A stretch of 64,000 bases of DNA, from assembly GCF_026745355.1 (NCBI RefSeq), contig NC_079208.1, positions 20,680,830 to 20,744,829 on the forward strand, given 5' to 3'. This document shows, piece by piece, positions 58,630 to 64,000 of the stretch; within the stretch, counting starts at the first letter, position 1; every line of letters begins with the position of its first letter. Source of the DNA: Beta vulgaris subsp. vulgaris. Taxonomy: Eukaryota > Streptophyta > Magnoliopsida > Caryophyllales > Amaranthaceae. Under the pieces are notes generated by a model. The model searched no databases, was not told where the DNA came from, and saw only the letters and a program-made list of their open reading frames with translations. Made by a program: the position numbers and the translations under genes.

Positions 58630-59395
58630 ATGGAAAACCCTAAAAGTTTCAAAAATGTTGTAATTTCTAGCTTTGCTAGGGTTGAGAGTGATACTGAAAA
58701 AACACTAATTCTCGCTTTTCTTCGTATGAAATTCCTGTATTAAATCCTGTTAATTCCCCCACTAAGATATGTTCTTCTGTTGATGTGTTAGTCAGTGATC
58801 CCCCTCATCCCCCCTCTTTTGTTGAGGTGACTGTTCTTCATGATATCCCTTAAGTTAAGAAGGATATCATGGAAATTTCTAAGTCTTTTTTTATTGGAAA
58901 AATGTTGTCTTCTCCTCTTGAACTTCGTGCGATTATTTCTCGTACCAAGACTAACTAGAAACTTGCTAAAGGAGACATTGATTACATGGAAATAAGGAAT
59001 CACTGGATCCTGTTGAGGTTTGAAAATCCTCAAGACCTGGGCATTGTCTGGAGTGAAAGACATGGCATGTATCTTCCGGGGGATTTATTGGTGTTATATT
59101 CCTTGAAGCCCTCTTTTGACCCATATCTGGAAGAAGTGAAGTGGGTGGACTTGTGGGTGAGAATGCCAAGACTACCTACTAAGCCCCTTAACTTTGATTT
59201 AGTAGCTAACTTGTTGGCAGCTAATGATATTGGAGCTTTGATTAAGCTGGATCAGAGGTACCTTTTTAGAAACAAAATCTGGTTGGCAAGACCTGTGTGA
59301 GAGTGGATATCCAAGGTTCCCTTCTTGAGTTTGCTGAGGTAAGTCGTATGGGTGACGTAGTTAATGGTTATTTTATTTGGTACAAAGATTTTTGA
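58630..59395 (+). pseudogene. LINE ORF1 remnant (DUF4283-type)
   Basis: This is the RNA-binding first ORF of a plant L1-type LINE. ATG at 58630 (MENPKSFKNVVISSFARVES), then a frame break; pieces SDPPHPPSFVEVTVLHDIP and ISKSFFIGKMLSSP follow. The best piece, 58986-59300, has NHWILLRFENPQDLGIVWSE, GDLLVLYSLKPSFDPYLEEV, KWVDLWVRMPRLPTKPLNFD and LAANDIGALIKLDQR. VWVRIPRLP- and LARAxVRVDI-type blocks are typical of the DUF4283 domain. It stops near 59300 and matching sequence fades by 59350. Confidence 0.75.
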
Positions 59396-60600
59396 TATAT
59401 TCTTTCATTTTTTTGTGTTTTTTTTTATTTGTGATTTCATATAATTTTTTGATGTAGTGTACCTTATTTGCTCTTTTTTTTTTCATTTTGCTGAAACTAA
59501 ATTAATTAGGTGGATGCAATTGATGTCCATTTGGAAGAGATAATGATGATAAGTTCTGTAAATTGTTGGATAGTTGGAAAGGTTATCATTGTGGTGTAAT
59601 AACGAGTCTAAAAGCTATTGTGGAAAAGTTGACTCGTCATGCTATCCATACTGATGACAATTGGAGGAGGAGTTTTTTTAGTTTTAATAGTAAACACATG
59701 CATCAAGTGAAACTCAAAAACGCACCCAACCATTGTGAAAAATACATTCTTTAAGTATATTTATTAATGTTCTTTATAAATTACTATCATATTCTAATTT
59801 ATTTCATGAGTTATATGTTCTGTTGATTTTATAGTAGGAAATATATGTTCTTTTTTTATCAACTATATATACAATGTTCTTTCATGCTAATATTGTATTC
59901 TAATTTAACTTGTTGTATGTTCTTTAGATTGTAATAGTAAACCAAATGCGAAATAATATCTACTATATGAGAAGAACAATATAATAAAATCACATATATA
60001 GTTTAACTTCGTATTATGTTATTATTTACAAGGGAAAGAACGTTTAATAAATCAAAATATGAAAAGAACATACACTATAACACCAACTAGAACTTCATCT
60101 TCTATATCATAGCACCAACTTTGTTATAATTAAATCATATTTAAACAAAAACAGAGAAACTAAAGTAGTAATTAAGATAACTTAGAAATACTTTCTCCTT
60201 CAATGTTAATTTCATCTAATACATCCTCTGAAAAATATGCATCCAATACATCTTCGTCATTGTTATAAACAACAATCAAAATGGTTTCGAAATTCATAAT
60301 CACCCATTGCGCATGTATTTTTAAAATGAAACTTATTTCTCACTCAGATTTCGTTAAAAAAAAGAAGAAGAAGATAATAGCATTTTTTTATTAATAGAAA
60401 GTTCCTCCACGTTGGGAGAATATGAAGATAGAATCATAGAAGAGAACTTTTGTCAAATACATCTCCACAAATACCGCACAAAGAATATGGTTCTTTATTT
60501 TTATTTTTAATGTAGTATGTCAGCAGAAATCCCTCCAACAAATGAAGTTCATCTAATGTCCATGTTGTTTAATTTGTGCGTTTTGTTTAGTTTGTTGTGC
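59396..60600. other. AT-rich stretch of unknown origin inside the LINE
   Basis: It replaces the part of the LINE that should hold the zinc knuckle, endonuclease and most of RT. AT-rich, with repeated ATGTTCTTT words (59810-59940). A 63-codon frame at 59563 shows nothing recognisable. No terminal repeat pair was found. Confidence 0.5.
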
Positions 60601-62000
60601 GTTTTATACTGGGAGCATGATGCTCTTGGTGGTCTCGAGACTACCTAGAAATTTGCGGTAAAAATCGGTCTACCATGACTCATAAAGTGTCTTTAGTAAC
60701 CTCATGGCAATGGAAGAGGTTGATGAGTTCCCGTCCTCTTTTTAACAGGGGGCTCATATGGCAAGTGGGAATGGTAGAGATATTAGCTTTTGACATGATG
60801 AATGGATTTTTCAATATCCCCGCCTCCTCCATTATGTGATCATATGTTGGTTAGCGAGGTTAAGAAAATGGAGGTTGAGATAAGGAAAAGCTAGGTATCC
60901 TTGTTCCTCCTACGATAGCTCTTTTTATTTTTAATTCTTTTCTTCCCTCTAATTCTCGGGATGACTCTTAAAAAGTGGGGTTTGATTGTGGATGGGGAAT
61001 ATTTTGCGATGTTTGGTTATAGTTTAGCTCAAGGATTATTTAACCCTTCCTTTTCCAAAGTAGACTTTGCCTGGATTTGGAGGTCACATATTCCACCGAA
61101 AATTAAAAAAATCCTCTGGAAGTTGTGTCATGACGGCCTTCCTTCTAAGGATACACTTGAAAAGTATAAGATTTTCTTCCCTAACAGTGTGTTCTTTGTC
61201 ATAATGTCCATAAGTCCATTATTCATCCTTTATTCGAAAGTCCTTTCTCTCTAGACATTTTGTCTTGCCTCCAGGATGGTGGGGACTGACTTCTTCTCTC
61301 TTCGGGGGTCAACTTTTCAGAGCAGAATAATTTTCGCTACTGGGTTAATTATTGTCTTTCTAAGTCCTCTGTTGAGGTGGTCTCTAGATTCGCTTTGTAT
61401 GGCGGTTTATTTGGTTTTTAAAAAAAATAATATGATATTTAATGATGAAGGTATTTCTTGTCGTCATGCTAGTTTTCAAATCAAGAATATCTATAATAGT
61501 TGGACTAAGGTGGAAGAAGTGGACATTATCGACTCTCCCTCTTTGGCTTGGTTTAGTAAAAAAGTGTCTTCCTCTCGCTCGGGTGCTAGTCTTATTTGGT
61601 CCCCTCCTCCTAATTTTTATAAGTTCAATTTTGATGGTTCTAAAATTAGTAATGAATTTCGTTATGTTTTCTTATAAGAAATAGTAAGGGTGAAGTGTTG
61701 TTAGCAGGTACTAAGTCTTTTGGGTCGGACATCTCGATCATCCACGCTGAAGCTTGGACTTTTAGAGAAGAAAAAAAAGGTGTATGTTCTCTTAATATTT
61801 CTCATCTCATTATTGAAGGTGATAATTTAGGAGTCATTAACGCAATAAAAAAATGTTTGGCGGATTTTGTGGGAAATTACTAATATTATTTCTAATGCAA
61901 GTGTTGATGTTCGTAATTTTCAAGAGTGTCGTTTCTTCCACTGCTTCTGTAAAGCGAATTGAGCGGCGGATTTTATGGCGAGGAAGGCGCATGACTACTC
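60601..62000 (+). pseudogene. LINE ORF2 3' part: RT end, zf-RVT and RNase H
   Basis: Pieces in order: TSWQWKRLMSSRPLFNRGLI near 60700; GYSLAQGLFNP, WIWRSHIPPKIKKILWKL and HDGLPSKDTLEKYKI (61015-61180), the zinc-binding region after RT; then RNase H with IWSPPPNFYKFNFDGSKISN near 61600, GEVLLAGTKSFGSDISIIHA, and NISHLIIEGDNLGVINAIKK near 61790-61850; and an end like ANWAADFMARKAH near 61960. Frame changes at about 60960, 61250, 61680 and 61880. Plant L1 elements carry such a C-terminal RNase H. Confidence 0.75.
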
Positions 62001-62463
62001 TGTAATACCCCGAATTTTCAAAACTTATTTTATTATTTATTTGTAATACTCCGTATTTTTGGATTTAATTCGTATTAATTAAGAAAATATAAAGAAGTTA
62101 ATAAATAGGATTTTAGTATTATTTACAGAATAATAAGAATAAAATAATAATAATACGAGTCGGTTGTGTTGATTTCAAATTTATAAAGGTTAAGCCGAGT
62201 TCACCCGATCTAGGGTTACCACTTTTAGAAGGGTATAAAAAGGGAAAATAAGAGGAGAAATTTCAGAAACCCTAAGTTTTCCTTTCTCCTTCTCACCTGT
62301 CATCTCCTTCTTATCTCTCAAACTCTCTCTCCTCTCTCGCTGGTCTCCTCTCTCTCGTCGTTCTTCCTCTCCTCTCTCCGCTGTCTTCCCTTCTTCGTCT
62401 CCCTCGTCGTGTTCCTTCTCGGATCATCGTCGAGGTGTGCAACGAGGTGCTGCGAGAGCGCGA

Positions 62464-62598
62464 CGAGGTTGCGAGATGAAGGTTGTACGAGCGAGGTTAA
62501 GGGCTCGAGTGAGTCGAGGTTGTGCGTCGTCGCGAGGCTGCGAGACTACGGACGTGCGAGCGAGGCTAAGGCCTCGAGTGAGTCGAGGTTGTGCGGAG
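62464..62598 (+). repeat. GC-rich tandem pair of about 68 bases
   Basis: Two diverged copies of GAGGYTGCGAGA...GCGAGGYTAAGG and CTCGAGTGAGTCGAGG, with CTCGAG palindromes. Overlapping open frames here on both strands are a result of GC content. Confidence 0.6.
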
Positions 62599-63560
62599 TG
62601 ACGAGTGTGAGAGTGTTGTTGTGCGAAGGGAGTCCGTGGGTGCTCGAGGGACGCTGCAAGATGAGCGAAGGGTCGCGAAAGGGTTGCGCACACGAGTGTT
62701 GTGTGTGCTGTTGTGCGACGTACGAGCGACGAGGGGTGCGAGGAGCTCGACGGTTGTGCGAGCCTTCGTCAGGGTTTGGCCGTGTGCGGGCCGTGCGGCT
62801 GCTGTGGTGGTGCGCAGCAAGTTGGTCGCCGGAGTTCCTTCGCCGGCGAGTCTAGTGATTTAAAACCTAATAGGTATATATTGTATTAAATTAATTATAA
62901 ATTCTGTTTTCATAGTTATGATAAGTATAATCAGTTAATTAATAATTCAAGATGATTAGTTTATTTTATTATTCTGACTATAGTGGCGGATCTGACTTTC
63001 GGACATAATACTGAATTGGACCTAAGACTTATGGACATAAGATTTTGGACATAAACATGGTTGGACTTATGACTTTATTGGTTTGGTAAAGGTAGTGGAC
63101 TAATTACACTAGCTAAGTTTGGTTCGCTCACTAACTTTGACTCCTAAAAGACGTTAAACTCATTAGAATAGAAAAGTAACGAAAGTTCATAAACAAGGGG
63201 TTTAGATATCGTTTATTTCGAATTATTAAACCGTATAGTCTTAGTTACATAGTAGTCGTTAATGTTTCCAACGACGTAGCACTAAAGTTTTTATTTAACG
63301 GTTTAGGTCCCAATTTCATAAGCGGAACGTTCGATTAAGACAGCGAAAATTCTCCGTTACAAGGTAAGTACGCGTACCAGTTTAATCCCAAGTATTAGTA
63401 TCATGATTAGGTTGCAATCTTTGTTATTGGAACCTAGAAGCATGATAGGGAACGTTTGATTGATTGAGATTGTTTGATTAGACATTTGTAATTGGAAATC
63501 GATATGTTGCATTGGAACGCGTAATTCTATCGCAGTATAAACATGAGCATTATTAATATT

Positions 63561-63717
63561 ATCCATAGTGTAACAAGAGTGTTACAAGAGATATGATTTG
63601 AGCATTGTAACTAAGAGGACAGGTAAATGATCCTATGTATCCATAGTGTAACAAGAGTGTTATAAGAGATACGATTTGAGCATTGTAACTAAGAGAACAT
63701 GTAAATGACTCTATGTG
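63561..63717 (+). repeat. 78-base tandem duplication
   Basis: ATCCATAGTGTAACAAGAGT begins at 63561 and again at 63639; the copies differ at a handful of bases. Confidence 0.85.
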
Positions 63718-64000
63718 GTTATGAAATGAACGGACAGTATTAAAATGAATTATGGCAATAACTTGTAGCCGGACTCCCTACAAGTGATGAACAATGGGGG
63801 GAGTGTGGAACTTGTCCTACGCTCCTACGCAGACCTACTGTGACGACAGTAGTGTCCTTATATTTTGATAACTCAAGTAGGCGGAAGGTTCTGTTCGATC
63901 TTGGGGGTATGCATACTAAGGTGATGGGTGTGAGACGGAACAAAACTATATTTGCATTTCATCTAATAGACCAAGTTGTCTATTAAGGATTCAGTAGCCC

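Larger units (their letters stand above)
62001..64000 (+). repeat. LTR-like start of another retrotransposon, probably chromovirus
   Basis: TGTAATACCCCGAATTTTC at 62001 resembles the LTR start of Tekay/Del-type chromoviruses. A TATA box TATAAAA is at 62234-62240, followed by a CT-rich leader (62275-62410), a GC-rich part with repeats (62430-62850) and CAAGGTAAGTACG at 63360. No primer site is seen before the window ends, so the right edge is unknown. The lineage is inferred. Confidence 0.4.

Noticed and set aside
62409..62855. Overlapping open frames on both strands
   Set aside because: GC-rich repeats lack stops by composition; no protein similarity recognised.

Overview
The window is plant nuclear DNA, most likely from a dicot, and it is a nest of transposable elements. 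I see no intact host gene, rRNA or tRNA gene. The evidence for a plant is the element set: SIRE-type Ty1/copia with an env-like region, Tat/Ogre-type Ty3/gypsy with two RNase H domains, a chromovirus whose integrase frame runs into its LTR, CACTA and PIF/Harbinger DNA elements, a plant LINE, and initiator tRNA-Met, tRNA-Asp-type and tRNA-Arg-type primer sites. Base composition is AT-rich. I cannot name the species.

Layout. (1) 1-5157: decayed chromovirus pol, its 3' LTR, a gag fragment, then a complete non-autonomous element (NA-1, 2844-5157) that uses the same LTR. (2) 5158-6313 and 24439-about 25250: primer site and two halves of a minus-strand LTR (element F, Athila/Tat-like), split by a SIRE element. 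(3) 6314-24438: SIRE-1 on the minus strand (LTRs, gag, pol, env-like). It carries a 5.7 kb CACTA (10821-16513) and a 1.6 kb insert with LTRs in inverted orientation (22454-24044). The CACTA in turn carries a Harbinger MITE and what look like captured host exons (ubiquitin, a linker-histone-like exon). (4) About 25250-56843: one old Tat/Ogre-type element on the minus strand. It is split by two short CACTA elements, by SIRE-2 (34650-45138, target duplication ACACT) and by NA-2 (51985-54313, target duplication ATAAC). (5) 56890-62000: LINE remnants. (6) 62001 to the end: start of another LTR, probably from a chromovirus.

An assembly problem affects region 4. A run of N (28695-29193) separates two almost identical stretches, 23900-28694 and 29194-33985. 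The simplest reading is two contig ends that overlap and were not merged, so everything in 29194-33985 is probably counted twice.

The best candidate for something undescribed is the pair NA-1 and NA-2. They are small complete LTR elements with different LTRs and no pol. Each carries one reading frame of about 206-226 codons whose C-terminal part is conserved between them: PY-x4-TDFCC-x29-G[YF]RAW[IM]IAWL, ending just before the polypurine tract. They also share a leader block after the primer site. I do not recognise this protein. NA-2 has nearly identical LTRs and an unbroken frame, so it moved recently.
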